64,000 bases of DNA, taken from the NCBI GenBank assembly GCA_021647505.1, contig JAKIUN010000003.1, positions 1 to 64,000 of the forward strand, read 5' to 3'. This DNA comes from Gammaproteobacteria bacterium. GTDB lineage: Bacteria > Pseudomonadota > Gammaproteobacteria > SZUA-152. A program made the position numbers and the translations under genes. Below, in pieces: positions 37,190-47,173 of the stretch. Each line of letters begins with the position of its first letter. Position 1 is the stretch's first letter. Under the pieces are notes generated by a model. The model was given only the letters and a program-made list of their open reading frames with translations. It had not been told where the DNA came from and did no database searches.

Positions 37190-38527
37190 GTGTTGAAAAA
37201 AGTTGTTTTTCTCTCCTTGGCCGGGCCCGCCCTGCTGTTGGCATTACTTCTGTCCCCGGCATTAGCAGAGGATGACTCGGTTGCGCAGGACGGTACGGGT
37301 CAGGGCAATGGGGAATTGCTGGATCGAGTGGTTGCCCTTGTTAATGACGATGTCATCACCGAGCAGGAACTGGCCAGCGAGGTGGCGATGATCAAGAGTC
37401 AGCTGCGCGCACAGAATACCCGTATCCCTGCGGATGATGTCCTGAAGCAGCAGATTCTCGACCGTATGGTGCTACGCCATATCCAGCTGCAGCTGGCGAA
37501 AAAGGCGCACATCAGTGTCGATGACGAAACCCTCAACCGTACCCTGGAAAGCATTGCCCGGCAGAACAACCTGACGCTGCTGGCGTTCCGCGATGTGCTC
37601 GAAAGAGAGGGCATGCAGTACACGCGCTTTCGTGAAAATATGCGCGATGAAATTACCATCAACCGCCTGCAGAAGCGCCAGGTCAATGACCGTATTAACA
37701 TCACCTCGCAGGAGGTCGATGCCTTTCTCGCCAATCGCGCCTTGCAGACCGGCACCCAGTACGAATACCAGCTGGGGCACATCCTTATCAGCGTGCCCGA
37801 GGCCGCCAGCCCGGAGGCTATCGCCAGCGCACGTAAAAAGGCCAACCAGGTCGTTGATGAGTTGCATGCCGGGGCTGATTTTGCCGAAATGGCGGTGGCC
37901 GTTTCCGATGGCCGTCAGGCCCTGGAAGGTGGCCGTTTGGACTGGCGCGAGGCCTCTGCCCTGCCCACCCTGTTTGCCGACTGGGTTGCAGGCCGTGAGA
38001 TAGGCGTCATCAGTGACGCTATCCGTAGCCCCAGCGGCTTTCATATCATTACGCTGCTGGACAGGCGCAGCAATCAGCCGCAGCTGCTGGTGACCCAGAC
38101 CCATGTGCGTCACATCCTGCTTCGCGTCGATGACCCGACCCGCAGCGACCGTGTCCGTCAGCGCATCGAAGATTTAAAATTGCGCATCGAGTCTGGTGAG
38201 AACTTTGCCGATCTGGCGCGCGCCAATTCCGATGACCCGGGTTCCGGCTCGCAGGGTGGCGATCTTGGCTGGGTGAATCCCGGCACCATGGTTGCGCCAT
38301 TTGAAAAGGCTATGGACGCCCTGCCGATGGGACAGATCAGTGAGCCGGTACAGAGTCAGTTCGGCTGGCATCTCATCGAGGTACTGGGACATCGTGAACA
38401 GGATCGCACCGAAGATATGCAGCGCAACAAGGCCCGCGAGGCTATTCGCACCAGTAAGCTGGAGCCCGCCATGCAGACTTGGTTGCGGCGTTTGCGTGAT
38501 GAGGCCTATGTGGAGATGCGGTTGTAA
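37190..38527 (+). CDS. surA: Periplasmic chaperone and peptidyl-prolyl isomerase SurA
   Basis: The 445-residue precursor has a signal peptide (about 1-26), the SurA N-domain (RVVALVNDDVITEQEL) and two parvulin domains starting YQLGHILISVPE and THVRHILLRVDD. SurA escorts outer-membrane proteins, including LptD, to the Bam complex. The start is GTG 37190 (or TTG 37193). The 309-base gap to lptD holds no gene, only traces of the CACAGAG repeat. Confidence 0.95.
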   Translation: MLKKVVFLSLAGPALLLALLLSPALAEDDSVAQDGTGQGNGELLDRVVALVNDDVITEQELASEVAMIKSQLRAQNTRIPADDVLKQQILDRMVLRHIQLQLAKKAHISVDDETLNRTLESIARQNNLTLLAFRDVLEREGMQYTRFRENMRDEITINRLQKRQVNDRINITSQEVDAFLANRALQTGTQYEYQLGHILISVPEAASPEAIASARKKANQVVDELHAGADFAEMAVAVSDGRQALEGGRLDWREASALPTLFADWVAGREIGVISDAIRSPSGFHIITLLDRRSNQPQLLVTQTHVRHILLRVDDPTRSDRVRQRIEDLKLRIESGENFADLARANSDDPGSGSQGGDLGWVNPGTMVAPFEKAMDALPMGQISEPVQSQFGWHLIEVLGHREQDRTEDMQRNKAREAIRTSKLEPAMQTWLRRLRDEAYVEMRL

Positions 38528-38534
38528 CCGTGTG

Positions 38535-38590
38535 TTTGCCACAGAGATGCGGAGTACAAAAAATATGTCGATCTTTCCATGTCTCTGTGA
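38535..38590. repeat. CCACAGAG inverted repeat between surA and pdxA
   Basis: TTTGCCACAGAGATGCGGAG pairs imperfectly with CCATGTCTCTGTGATG across about 20 bases. It is the same family as 4603 and 5661. Confidence 0.5.
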
Positions 38591-38650
38591 TGAGGTTCCA
38601 CATTTGCGCATTTTTAGCACCCATTCAATCCCAGGCCGTAGTCTCCACCC

Positions 38651-39676
38651 ATGACCGCTTTTGTGCCAAGACTTGCTCTCACCCCCGGTGAACCCGCGGG
38701 CATCGGCCCTGAACTTTGCATACAGCTGGCCCAGCAGGGTCTGCCGGCACAGATTGTCGCGGTGGCCGATCCGCAGTGGCTGAGCGAGACCGCAGGGCGC
38801 ATGGGTCTGCCCCTGCAGATCGAGTCCTTCGATCCACAGGCACCCGCCCGGCTGCAGCGCGCCGGGGTGTTGAGCGTGTTGCCGGTACCGCTGGCGGTGC
38901 CCGTCACCCCGGGACAGTTGTGTGCCGCCAACGGCGCCTATGTGCTGGCGACACTGGATGCCGCGGTGGATGGCTGTCTCAAGGGGTGTTTCGATGCCTT
39001 GGTCACCGGCCCTATTCACAAGGGCGTGATTAATGACTATCTGCATTCCACCGATCCCGAGGCCGCGAAGGTCTTTTACGGTCACACTGAATATCTTGCC
39101 GAGCGTAGCGGTGGTGGTTTGCCCGTGATGATGCTGGCCACCGAAGGTTTGCGGGTAGCGTTGGTCACTACCCACCTGCCGCTGGCCGAGGTGCCGGCCG
39201 CCATCACCCGTGAGCGCCTGCACGAGACCCTTGATATCCTGCACGCCGATCTGCAGAAAGACTTCGGTATTGCACAGCCGCGTATACTGGTCTGTGGACT
39301 CAATCCCCACGCGGGTGAAGACGGTCATTTGGGGCGTGAGGAAATCGATGTGATTATCCCGGTGCTGGAGGAACGGCGTCGGTGCGGCTGGCAGTTGCTA
39401 GGCCCGCTGCCAGCGGATACCCTGTTCACCCCGGACAACCTGGCGCGTGCCGATGCGGTGTTGGCCATGTATCATGATCAGGGCCTGCCAGTGCTCAAAC
39501 ACCAGGGATTCGGCCGCGCCGTGAATATCACCCTCGGTCTGCCACTGATCCGCACCTCCGTGGATCACGGTACTGCGCTGGAACTGGTTGGCACAGGCCG
39601 GGCACGCACCGACAGTTTGATATTGGCCGTTGATCTGGCTGCCGAGATGGTAAGTAAAAGGCGAGCAAACCTATGA
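38651..39676 (+). CDS. pdxA: 4-hydroxythreonine-4-phosphate dehydrogenase
   Basis: An NAD-dependent step of the deoxyxylulose-5-phosphate-dependent pyridoxal phosphate pathway. The 341-residue protein shows [50 protein letters not shown] and [15 protein letters not shown] with the metal-binding histidines. Its last four bases overlap the rsmA start (ATGA), so the two are translationally coupled, as in E. coli. Confidence 0.96.
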   Translation: MTAFVPRLALTPGEPAGIGPELCIQLAQQGLPAQIVAVADPQWLSETAGRMGLPLQIESFDPQAPARLQRAGVLSVLPVPLAVPVTPGQLCAANGAYVLATLDAAVDGCLKGCFDALVTGPIHKGVINDYLHSTDPEAAKVFYGHTEYLAERSGGGLPVMMLATEGLRVALVTTHLPLAEVPAAITRERLHETLDILHADLQKDFGIAQPRILVCGLNPHAGEDGHLGREEIDVIIPVLEERRRCGWQLLGPLPADTLFTPDNLARADAVLAMYHDQGLPVLKHQGFGRAVNITLGLPLIRTSVDHGTALELVGTGRARTDSLILAVDLAAEMVSKRRANL

Positions 39677-40464
39677 ATGATCATCGTCCACGCAAACGCT
39701 TCGGGCAGAACTTTCTCCAGGATCCGAACGTGGTGGCAAAGATCGCCTATGCCATCGCCCCCCATTCCGATGACCACCTGGTCGAGATTGGCCCCGGCCT
39801 GGGCGTCCTGACCGAGGCGCTGCTGCCGCAGGTGGAGGCGATGGATGCGGTGGAGCTGGATCGTGATCTGATTCCCAAGCTGGCGCGACGTTGCGGTGCC
39901 CTTGGCCAGTTGCAGATTCACAGCGCCGATGCGCTAAAATTCGACTTTGCCAGCCTTGCTGCCGATGGCCGGCCGTTGCGCATCATTGGCAACCTGCCTT
40001 ACAACATTTCTACCCCACTGATGTTCCATCTGCTGAAGAGCCGCGCAGTGATCCACGACATGCACTTTATGCTGCAGAAAGAGGTGGTGGATCGACTGGC
40101 CGCGACACCGGGCGGCAAGGATTACGGCCGCCTTAGCGTGATGATGCAATACCACTGCGCGGTGGATTCTCTGTTCGACGTGCCACCCGGCGCCTTCAAT
40201 CCGCCGCCCAAGGTGAACTCCGCCGTGGTGCGCCTGCGGCCTTGGAAGGAGTCGCCGGTAGTCGTGGCGGATGTGACCCTGCTGGAAAAGCTGGTGACCC
40301 AGGCCTTTTCTCAGCGCCGCAAGACCCTGCGTAATACCCTCAAGGGTTTGCTTACTGCCGAACAGATCAGCGCCCAGGATATCGACCCGGCGCGTCGCGC
40401 CGAGACCCTGAATCTGGCAGAATTCGCTGCTCTGGCACGGGTGGTTGCAGGGGTGGTCGAATGA
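39673..40464 (+). CDS. rsmA: 16S rRNA dimethyladenosine transferase
   Basis: RsmA (KsgA) dimethylates A1518 and A1519 of 16S rRNA late in 30S assembly. The 263-residue protein starts [15 protein letters not shown] and has the SAM motif [13 protein letters not shown], the NLPYNIS catalytic motif and [14 protein letters not shown] in the C-terminal domain. In many gammaproteobacteria apaG and apaH follow; here a YdcF/ElyC-like gene does instead. Confidence 0.97.
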   Translation: MNDHRPRKRFGQNFLQDPNVVAKIAYAIAPHSDDHLVEIGPGLGVLTEALLPQVEAMDAVELDRDLIPKLARRCGALGQLQIHSADALKFDFASLAADGRPLRIIGNLPYNISTPLMFHLLKSRAVIHDMHFMLQKEVVDRLAATPGGKDYGRLSVMMQYHCAVDSLFDVPPGAFNPPPKVNSAVVRLRPWKESPVVVADVTLLEKLVTQAFSQRRKTLRNTLKGLLTAEQISAQDIDPARRAETLNLAEFAALARVVAGVVE

Positions 40465-40480
40465 GCAGGGAGCCGGTTTA

Positions 40481-41251
40481 ATGGCCTTTGGATTCGCAGG
40501 TATCGTGGAATTGTTGCTGGCGCCGCCGGGACTGTCGATCTGGCTGATACTGGTTGGTGTCTGGTTGCTGTACCGCCACCGGCGCTCACGTTTGGGCCTT
40601 GGGCTGGCAGGCAGTGGACTGGCCCTACTTTATTTGTTCAGTACGCCCATCGTCGCCCAGGGACTGTTGTCCATGTTGCAGACCACGCCGGTGATTCCGC
40701 CCATGTTGCTGGATGGACAAGGCGCGCAGGCCATTGTCGTGCTTGGTGCCGGGCGACGTGAAGATGCGGCGGAATATGGTATCGACACCCCGAGTTCACT
40801 GGCGCTGGAGCGTCTGCGTTATGCGGCCTGGGTTGCACGCCGCACGGATCTGCCAGTACTGGTGAGCGGTGGTCTAGCGAAGGATGGCCGCCCTCCCGAG
40901 GCCATGCTGATGATGGAAGTCATGGAAGCGGAATATGGAGTGCCCATTCGCTGGGTGGAATCCGACAGCCGTACCACCTTTGAGAATGCCCGCTATAGCA
41001 GCCAAATCCTGAGAGCTTCACAGATCAAACGGGTGCTCCTGGTAACTCATGCCTGGCACATGCCGAGGGCGGTGTGGTCATACAAGCATTTCGGCATCGA
41101 GGTGATACCGGCACCGACGGTCTTCGAGCAGTGGGGTGGTGGCGACCTGACCGTGCAGGACTTTCTGCCCAATGCGCGGGCCTTGCAAAAAACCGCCTAT
41201 GCCTTTCACGAATATCTGGGCAATATTTGGTATCGGCTGCGTTATTCTTAA
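40481..41251 (+). CDS. YdcF/ElyC-like DUF218 envelope protein
   Basis: About 256 residues from ATG 40481, with two N-terminal membrane segments. A DUF218 domain follows: AIVVLGAGRREDAAEYG, LPVLVSGGLAKDG, WVESDSRTTFENARYS and VLLVTHAWHMPRAV, the order seen in ElyC, SanA and YdcF. ElyC affects envelope and undecaprenyl-phosphate metabolism in E. coli. The exact chemistry of the family is unsettled. It follows rsmA after 16 bases and probably shares its transcript. Confidence 0.8.
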   Translation: MAFGFAGIVELLLAPPGLSIWLILVGVWLLYRHRRSRLGLGLAGSGLALLYLFSTPIVAQGLLSMLQTTPVIPPMLLDGQGAQAIVVLGAGRREDAAEYGIDTPSSLALERLRYAAWVARRTDLPVLVSGGLAKDGRPPEAMLMMEVMEAEYGVPIRWVESDSRTTFENARYSSQILRASQIKRVLLVTHAWHMPRAVWSYKHFGIEVIPAPTVFEQWGGGDLTVQDFLPNARALQKTAYAFHEYLGNIWYRLRYS

Positions 41252-41287
41252 CGATGCTGCTTTCTGTAAATTCATAAAATCTCCGGG

Positions 41288-44119
41288 CTAAAGCCGTTCT
41301 AGCTCCCTGTTCAGTTTTTCTTCGATACGTTTCTTGTATTTTAGATAGTTGATCGCCTGTACCTCTCCGTTGCGCTGGTTACCCAGCAGGCTGGGTGAAA
41401 GGTCGACATCGGTGATATAGATGGGATATTTCAGGCCGCTACCGCGTTTGTCCAGCACATAACGCGCCACTTCGCAGAATAAATCCTTGCCGTGATCCAA
41501 GGTGGAGAATTCGGCATCGTTGCAGTATACGGTGAAGGCTGTGCCATGCTCCATCCGATCACCAATCACCTGTACATTGAAATAATACCGCCCCGTTTTC
41601 TGTTGCACCGATTGACGTTCAAAGCTGTATTTATTACGGCCTTTTGTAACCTTGAAAATTTCCAAACCATCGAGTAACAGGGCGGCGCCGTTATCCTGAA
41701 ATAGATAGCTTTGTCGGCTGAGAATGGCATCAAAAAAATGGCTGTACTGATGGATTAGTGAGGCATCATCGAAGTAGGCAACACGCTGATGAAACAAGGC
41801 GCCATGCTGGTCGAGCACGAAGACATCCACTTCACGGCCCTGTTGCAGGTAGAACATCTGAATCAGACCACCGCGATTACGTTTCAAAATAGCGGGCAAC
41901 GCTGTATCGAGCAGTGCCTTGCGATCAACGATAATATTGTTCCGGCGTGGTTGTGGTTCACTCAGCTGTTCCATCAGATCGGCGTAACTTTCTTGCCGCG
42001 AATAGAGAAAAGATCCTTGGTCGGACTCTAATATGTAATAGGATTTCTCAACTTGTAAGACATAGCGCATCTGACTGTCATCACGGCAGTGATAGAAAAC
42101 CTGCGCAATATCCTCATACAGCTCTTCGATGCGCCGCGCGATGGCGTTGCTGTGGCTGGAGGAAAAACTGAAGGCCGAAAGCTCGGCAGGTTCATCCAGG
42201 CCAGCATGAATATTCATGCGTAGATACTGTGCCAGACAATCCAGCAGACCACTGATACCCGTATATTTATAGGTAATAATTTCACCCCAGCCACTGATCA
42301 ACAGCAGATCGAAGCTGATTGCCAGATTGAGTGAAAAACCACTGTAATTCATGATATCGGACTGGTCGCTGACTAGATCCGTGCCGCGCCGTGAGTGCAT
42401 CGGCAAGGGGTCGATACCGACATTGGCGAACACGGCGCCGTGCAGGATACCCGGTGGCCGGGAAAAATTTTTAATGGAGGTGGGCGGTAGTTGTCCACCA
42501 GGAAAAAGACTTTCCAGGGTGTTGATAATGGCACGCACTTCCTGCAGGGAAAGAATGCCGTGTGAGACTTCCAGCGAGATGATGGTGCGTGGGCCGATGA
42601 GGCCGTTAAAATGACACCAGGCGAGAATCTCGACCACCGAATAGGTGCGCTTCAGTGATCCCCCTGGCTCACCGGGTTCGACGCCTGTGGGATACAGGCC
42701 CCAGCTTTCTTCTGTATCACGGCCCCTGCCCTGTTGGATGGTCAGGTGGCGCTCGATGATGCTGGAGGAAATTCCCCGGTTGATGGTTTCGACTTTGCCA
42801 GCTTTGCGTTCGAATGCGGCATAAAGCTTGCGCCCAAGAATATTGAGATCTTTCTGCTCTATGCGGGCCAGGCTGGCATGGGTACGTGCAAAGCGTGACA
42901 GTGACATATAGCTGTGAGTGATTTCATCGGCAAGAATTTTGCGCTCTTTCAGTACCCGGTGTACATTCCACTGGCGGCGCTGATCCAGCAATTCAATCCG
43001 TCCTTCATGCCAGAGCCACTGCCGGCTCAGGTCCTGCATGCGTTCCCAGCGCCAGTTATGACCGCTGCGCGTCGGCTTGCTCAGTGGTAGCTGAACCTTG
43101 AAATAAAAACAGCGACGCACCAGTTCCAATCGTTCCGGCTCATTGCGACTTATCAGATAGCGTTCGAGTTTATTGATCAGGATGGTATAGGGATCAAGCT
43201 CATTCAGGTCGGTGACGCCAGCATAGATGGCCTTCTTGAAGCGCAGACTGAGCAGGTCACTGTTGGGATACTCGGCGGCATAGGCCTCCATCAGCAGCAT
43301 TTTCAGCACTGACTTGTAGGGTGAGTCGATACCCTTGTAAACCTGCCACAGGGCGGCGCCGAAATATTCTTCGGCGGGGATGGCCGACAGGCCGCCGAAG
43401 TCAATGACTTCATTGACGGGAATAAAGCGTTTGTGCAGCAGATTAGCGACAAACTCATCGTAATTGCATTCCTGCTCAGGCGGTACCAGCCACCACACCG
43501 GATAGCGCCCGGCCACCAGCAGGCCGGTGCGGTAAAACTCTTCCAATAGTAAATGGTGTTGCGTACTACCGGCGCTTTCACTGCTGAGTTCCACTACGGT
43601 ACCCTTGCGGAAGGCATCAGCATTCATGAGAAAGAAGTGCACTTCCAGATTGACTGAGTCGGCCCACTTCTCGATGGCCTGGCACTTATTACGCAGGTCG
43701 TTGAGTTGCTTTGTTGACAGATCGGGTCTGTGGCAGATCCAGATATCGAAATCACTTTTTTCCGAATGGGCAATGGTACCGACACTGCCCATGAGAAAAA
43801 TGGACTGGATGTCGTAATTGCGCAGGGCGCGTTTCCGGTAATCGAAACTCTTTGCCAGCCGTTTTCCAGCATCGCTGCTCTTTTTCGTCGGTGACCAGTC
43901 AGAGATGCCAGCCGGAGTTTGTTTACTGACAAAACCAGGCAACATGGCATGGTTGATATGAAACAACAGTGGCAGTAGATCGAGAAAATCACGTGTACGC
44001 CAGCGCAATACTTCCTGTGTGCGCCGTAGGCGTTCGCGATTGATGGCGAGGAATCGCTTTCGCGCCGCGCGGACATCCAGCAGGGGTTTGTTGCTTTTTT
44101 GTGAGGTGTGATTGGCCAT
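41288..44119 (-). CDS. cyaA: Class I adenylate cyclase
   Basis: Makes cAMP from ATP. ATG 44119 (MANHTSQKSNKPLLDVRAARKRF) gives 943 residues. The N-terminal catalytic part has the class I nucleotidyltransferase motif GSVGTIAHSEKSDFDIW, and the long C-terminal region corresponds to the regulatory half. It is transcribed divergently from a PAS-GGDEF protein. No Crp gene is in the window. Confidence 0.9.
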   Translation of the reverse strand: MANHTSQKSNKPLLDVRAARKRFLAINRERLRRTQEVLRWRTRDFLDLLPLLFHINHAMLPGFVSKQTPAGISDWSPTKKSSDAGKRLAKSFDYRKRALRNYDIQSIFLMGSVGTIAHSEKSDFDIWICHRPDLSTKQLNDLRNKCQAIEKWADSVNLEVHFFLMNADAFRKGTVVELSSESAGSTQHHLLLEEFYRTGLLVAGRYPVWWLVPPEQECNYDEFVANLLHKRFIPVNEVIDFGGLSAIPAEEYFGAALWQVYKGIDSPYKSVLKMLLMEAYAAEYPNSDLLSLRFKKAIYAGVTDLNELDPYTILINKLERYLISRNEPERLELVRRCFYFKVQLPLSKPTRSGHNWRWERMQDLSRQWLWHEGRIELLDQRRQWNVHRVLKERKILADEITHSYMSLSRFARTHASLARIEQKDLNILGRKLYAAFERKAGKVETINRGISSSIIERHLTIQQGRGRDTEESWGLYPTGVEPGEPGGSLKRTYSVVEILAWCHFNGLIGPRTIISLEVSHGILSLQEVRAIINTLESLFPGGQLPPTSIKNFSRPPGILHGAVFANVGIDPLPMHSRRGTDLVSDQSDIMNYSGFSLNLAISFDLLLISGWGEIITYKYTGISGLLDCLAQYLRMNIHAGLDEPAELSAFSFSSSHSNAIARRIEELYEDIAQVFYHCRDDSQMRYVLQVEKSYYILESDQGSFLYSRQESYADLMEQLSEPQPRRNNIIVDRKALLDTALPAILKRNRGGLIQMFYLQQGREVDVFVLDQHGALFHQRVAYFDDASLIHQYSHFFDAILSRQSYLFQDNGAALLLDGLEIFKVTKGRNKYSFERQSVQQKTGRYYFNVQVIGDRMEHGTAFTVYCNDAEFSTLDHGKDLFCEVARYVLDKRGSGLKYPIYITDVDLSPSLLGNQRNGEVQAINYLKYKKRIEEKLNRELERL

Positions 44120-44424
44120 GAGTGAGAGGTGTGACACAGAGATGATGAGAACTGCGTCGCACTTTCTTAGTGTCGGCATTTTGGCAGATTTGTTGAGATA
44201 TCCGCTGGTCAAAGCGGCGTGACGGGATTAAAGTTCTCCTACCAGCTGTCGCTGATAGGGCTATGAAAAGATTAACGAATTTGTCCGAGGTAAGATTTCT
44301 CGATGAATATCATGCAGTTAAAAAGGCAGGCGACGAAAATCCGACGCCAGGCAGGGGCGGAGCACTGATTCTTCCCTGGCCGGGTTGCCGCTATGCTGCC
44401 AATCAACTTAGGGAGCCACGCCCG

Positions 44425-45252
44425 ATGCAAATACCCCATGCCGAACAGAGCCAGTCCATTCTTGCCGAGGCACCTTTTGGCGTTGCCACCGTGGATGCCG
44501 ATGGCCGGCTGAGTTGGTGTAATCGTGCACTGGCAGAACTGGCGGGGTGGCCACTGACGGAGCTGGCTGGGCTGCCGGAAGCAGCACTGCTGGTTACGGC
44601 CGGGGTTCCGCCTACCGGCATCGTGCAGTTTGAACAGGGCGGTAAATCGGTGCAGCGGGTGGTGCTGGATCGGGGTGACGGCCAGCGGGTCATTTATTAC
44701 CAAGATGTCACCGTTCAGGAGACCCTGCGCAGTGAGTGTAATGCACTGGAAAAGCAGCTCCAGCAGCACAACACCATTGATTCGGTCAGTGGCCTGCTCA
44801 ACCAGCAGGCGGTGAGGCGTGGACTGGAACCGCTAGTGTCTCGCAGTCGTCGCTATGACAATCCACTGTCCGTAGTCATCCTATCGTTCACCAATCTGGC
44901 GGATGTGCGCGGTGAGCAAGGTGATGGTGCCGCCGATGAGGCGGTACTGAGTGTCAGCCAGTTGCTGCGCGACCAGATCCGCTGGGCCGATCTGGTTGGT
45001 CGGCTCGACAATGGTGACTTTATCTTTGTGCTGCCGGAGACCGACCAGGTGGCCGCTGAGGCGCTGGCCGGCAAGATCGCCCGGCAATTGAGCGAATTCA
45101 CCCTCCCGGCCCTGGGTGGGTTGCGCCCGGAGGGCAGCTTCGGTGTGTCGAACTGGCGCCGTGGTGATGATGCCAATCTGCTGATTAAGCGTGCCAATGG
45201 TGCCCTGAGCAAGGCGGTAGAGGCAGGTCTGTTCAGTGTCGTTACGGCTTGA
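44425..45252 (+). CDS. PAS protein with a degenerate GGDEF domain
   Basis: From ATG 44425 (GGGAG upstream) the product is 275 residues. The N-terminal PAS-like domain (about 8-105) includes APFGVATVDADGRLSWCNRALAE and is followed by a short coiled coil. The GGDEF-like domain (about 125-275, DSVSGLLNQQAVRRGL start) has GRLDNGDFIFVLPE where an active cyclase has R-x-GGDEF. The active-site Gly-Gly and Glu are lost, so it is unlikely to make c-di-GMP and may be a GTP or partner sensor. It is divergent from cyaA. Confidence 0.75.
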   Translation: MQIPHAEQSQSILAEAPFGVATVDADGRLSWCNRALAELAGWPLTELAGLPEAALLVTAGVPPTGIVQFEQGGKSVQRVVLDRGDGQRVIYYQDVTVQETLRSECNALEKQLQQHNTIDSVSGLLNQQAVRRGLEPLVSRSRRYDNPLSVVILSFTNLADVRGEQGDGAADEAVLSVSQLLRDQIRWADLVGRLDNGDFIFVLPETDQVAAEALAGKIARQLSEFTLPALGGLRPEGSFGVSNWRRGDDANLLIKRANGALSKAVEAGLFSVVTA

Positions 45253-45471
45253 ATTATGGCCTGAAGCGCCTACTGTTGGCGGTTGGCGCAATTCTGAAAA
45301 AATGATCGATGTTTTCTGTGCCTCATAGTGATAAATTTGGGGGCGCTGAATATGCATTCTACCCAGGGCTACACACGGGCTTTCGTGGCTGGTTGTTGAA
45401 TGTGATCACAATGACGGAACTTGAGCACCGGGCTATACTCCAAGTTACATTCTTGCCCTGGCGTCACCACT

Positions 45472-46128
45472 ATGCAACGTACTATCAACCATCAGAACCT
45501 GGATGCCGGGTCTGTCCAGACAACGTCATGCAGCCGATTGCTTGGCCACGTGTTTCGGCCCTTGTTGTTCACCCTCCTGTCACTGTTATTGGCGGGCCAG
45601 GCGTGGGCGGGCCAGGCGGACGAAACTGATGGTAAAAGCGTCTTCCTGGTCGCCACCGATCAGCTGCGGGGAACCGGTTTTGAGAGAACCGTGGTGCTGA
45701 TGGTTCACTTCGGTGGTCGGGGCGGAACCACCGGGCTGGCGATCAACCGACCCTCGAAGATGTTGCTGAAGGAGGCCTTTCCGAAGATTGCCCATCTGCG
45801 CGACAGCGACGATGCCCTGTATCTGGGTGGACCCGTGGGCAGCCAGTCCGTGTTCGTGCTGCTGCGCACCGAGCAGCCGAAGAAGGGCATGATGCCTCTC
45901 ATTGAGGACATCTATTTCGTCCCGGGCCATCGGATTTTGGCCGAATCCATCAAGGGTGACAGTCGTGTCTTCGCCGGTTATACGGGCTGGGCACAGGGCC
46001 AATTGCAGGCGGAGATCGAGCGTGGTGACTGGCGTGTAATCCGTCGTGATCCTGATATTATTTTCGATCAGGATACCGCTGATCTCTGGCAGCAGCTGTC
46101 GAAGCGTTGGTCCGGAAACTGGATTTAG
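45472..46128 (+). CDS. YqgE/AlgH-family protein with an N-terminal hydrophobic segment
   Basis: From ATG 45472 the product is 218 residues. The C-terminal part is an AlgH/YqgE (DUF179) domain: FLVATDQLRGTGFERTVVLMV, TTGLAINRPS, LYLGGPVG and the closing FAGYTGWAQGQLQAEIERGDWRV. Unlike typical cytoplasmic YqgE, it carries a hydrophobic segment before the domain (HVFRPLLFTLLSLLLAGQAWAGQA) that looks like a signal peptide. Ordinary YqgE is often next to ruvX or gshB, which is not the case here. The function of the family is unknown. Confidence 0.8.
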   Translation: MQRTINHQNLDAGSVQTTSCSRLLGHVFRPLLFTLLSLLLAGQAWAGQADETDGKSVFLVATDQLRGTGFERTVVLMVHFGGRGGTTGLAINRPSKMLLKEAFPKIAHLRDSDDALYLGGPVGSQSVFVLLRTEQPKKGMMPLIEDIYFVPGHRILAESIKGDSRVFAGYTGWAQGQLQAEIERGDWRVIRRDPDIIFDQDTADLWQQLSKRWSGNWI

Positions 46129-46141
46129 GCGTCTCGAATGG

Positions 46142-46360
46142 TTTGTGGTGAGTCTCCACGGCCAGTTTCACACCTTTGAGAGCCGCTGTTCGTCTACCGA
46201 GGTCAACCTCACGGTGGCAGCTGGATCAATTCCTCGACATCAAGAACCACGTCATCCAGTGCGCTATGCACGGCACCCTGTTCCGCGTCGGCGATGGCCT
46301 GTGCTAGCGAGGCTCGTGCCAGGCAATTGCTGTAGGCCTTGCCCTTGAGCGTATGCTAGT
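46142..46360 (+). pseudogene. Decayed Rieske [2Fe-2S] protein gene
   Basis: In frame from 46142 the text reads FVVSLHGQFHTFESRC, then SSTEVNL where the first Rieske motif CPHRGVNL would be. After a frameshift it reads WQLDQFLDIKNHVIQCAMHG (the second motif, C-x-x-H) and TLFRVGDGLC, then TAG and RGSCQ. Together this is a small Rieske ferredoxin-type protein with a damaged first cluster motif, a frameshift and a stop. No start remains. Confidence 0.7.
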
Positions 46361-46408
46361 GAGGATCTGGGTGGAGATTGCAGCGGAAGCGAAAAAGGGA
46401 GACTGACG

Positions 46409-46954
46409 ATGGCCAGAAAATACGACCGGATCGAGCTGGAACACGCCGAGTTCATCAAACGACAGAAGATATTCTTCGTCGCCACCGCAGCGGCCGGGGG
46501 GTGCGTCAACCTCTCACCCAAGGGCATGGACAGCCTGCGCGTGCTGGATCCAAACCGCGTGATCTGGCTCAACGTCACCGGTAGCGGTAACGAGACCGCC
46601 GCTCACGTCACCGAAAACCCCCGCATGACCCTGATGTTTTGCGCCTTCGAAGGTAAGCCGCTGATCCTGCGCCTGTATGGCGAAGCACGTGCCATACACC
46701 CCAGCGACTCGGATTGGCAGACATTGCTGGATCACTTCCCACCCCTGCCCGGTGCCCGGCAGATCTTCGAACTGAACGTGGATCTGGCGCAAAGCTCCTG
46801 CGGCATGGCTGTGCCACTGTTCGACTATGTCGAAGATCGTGAGGCCCTCAACGACTGGGCTCAGCGCAAGGGGCCGGCAGGAATCGGGGAATATTGGCGG
46901 GAGAAGAATGTCACCAGTCTCGATGGAATACCGACGGGGATCGATGGCGAGTAG
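46409..46954 (+). CDS. Pyridoxamine 5'-phosphate oxidase-family protein
   Basis: The 181-residue protein has the split-barrel FMN-binding fold of the PPOX family: FIKRQKIFFVATAA, VNLSPKG, VIWLNVTGSGNETAAHV, MTLMFCAFEG and LRLYGEARAI. Members bind FMN, F420 or heme and the substrate is rarely known; this subgroup is annotated only as PPOX family. The ribosome-binding site is GGGAGAC. A diverged copy of its last bases and 3' flank occurs at 50198-50295. Confidence 0.8.
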   Translation: MARKYDRIELEHAEFIKRQKIFFVATAAAGGCVNLSPKGMDSLRVLDPNRVIWLNVTGSGNETAAHVTENPRMTLMFCAFEGKPLILRLYGEARAIHPSDSDWQTLLDHFPPLPGARQIFELNVDLAQSSCGMAVPLFDYVEDREALNDWAQRKGPAGIGEYWREKNVTSLDGIPTGIDGE

Positions 46955-47173
46955 TCAGTGGGTCTGCTAAGAGAGGCAATGGCGAAACAAGTGGTGGCCA
47001 AGGGGCTTGTATGGGTGACTTATACTGGCTACCGTGTAATACACGATTATAAATTTAGGAGGGTTTCGTGCCAGATGGAAAGAGAATTGCACTGCTTAAG
47101 GATAATCGTCAATAAATTTATAACAAAGCGCAGAATGGGAAGGGATGATTCACAACCAAAAATACCTGCGATA

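Noticed and set aside
45401..45410. TGTGATCACA resembling a CRP site upstream of the AlgH-family gene
   Set aside because: The two half-sites have no 6-base spacer, so it does not match the CRP consensus geometry.
47065..47115. 15-codon frame after AGGAGGG between PPOX and SulP
   Set aside because: Good ribosome-binding site but the product is only 15 residues without recognisable features; insufficient support.
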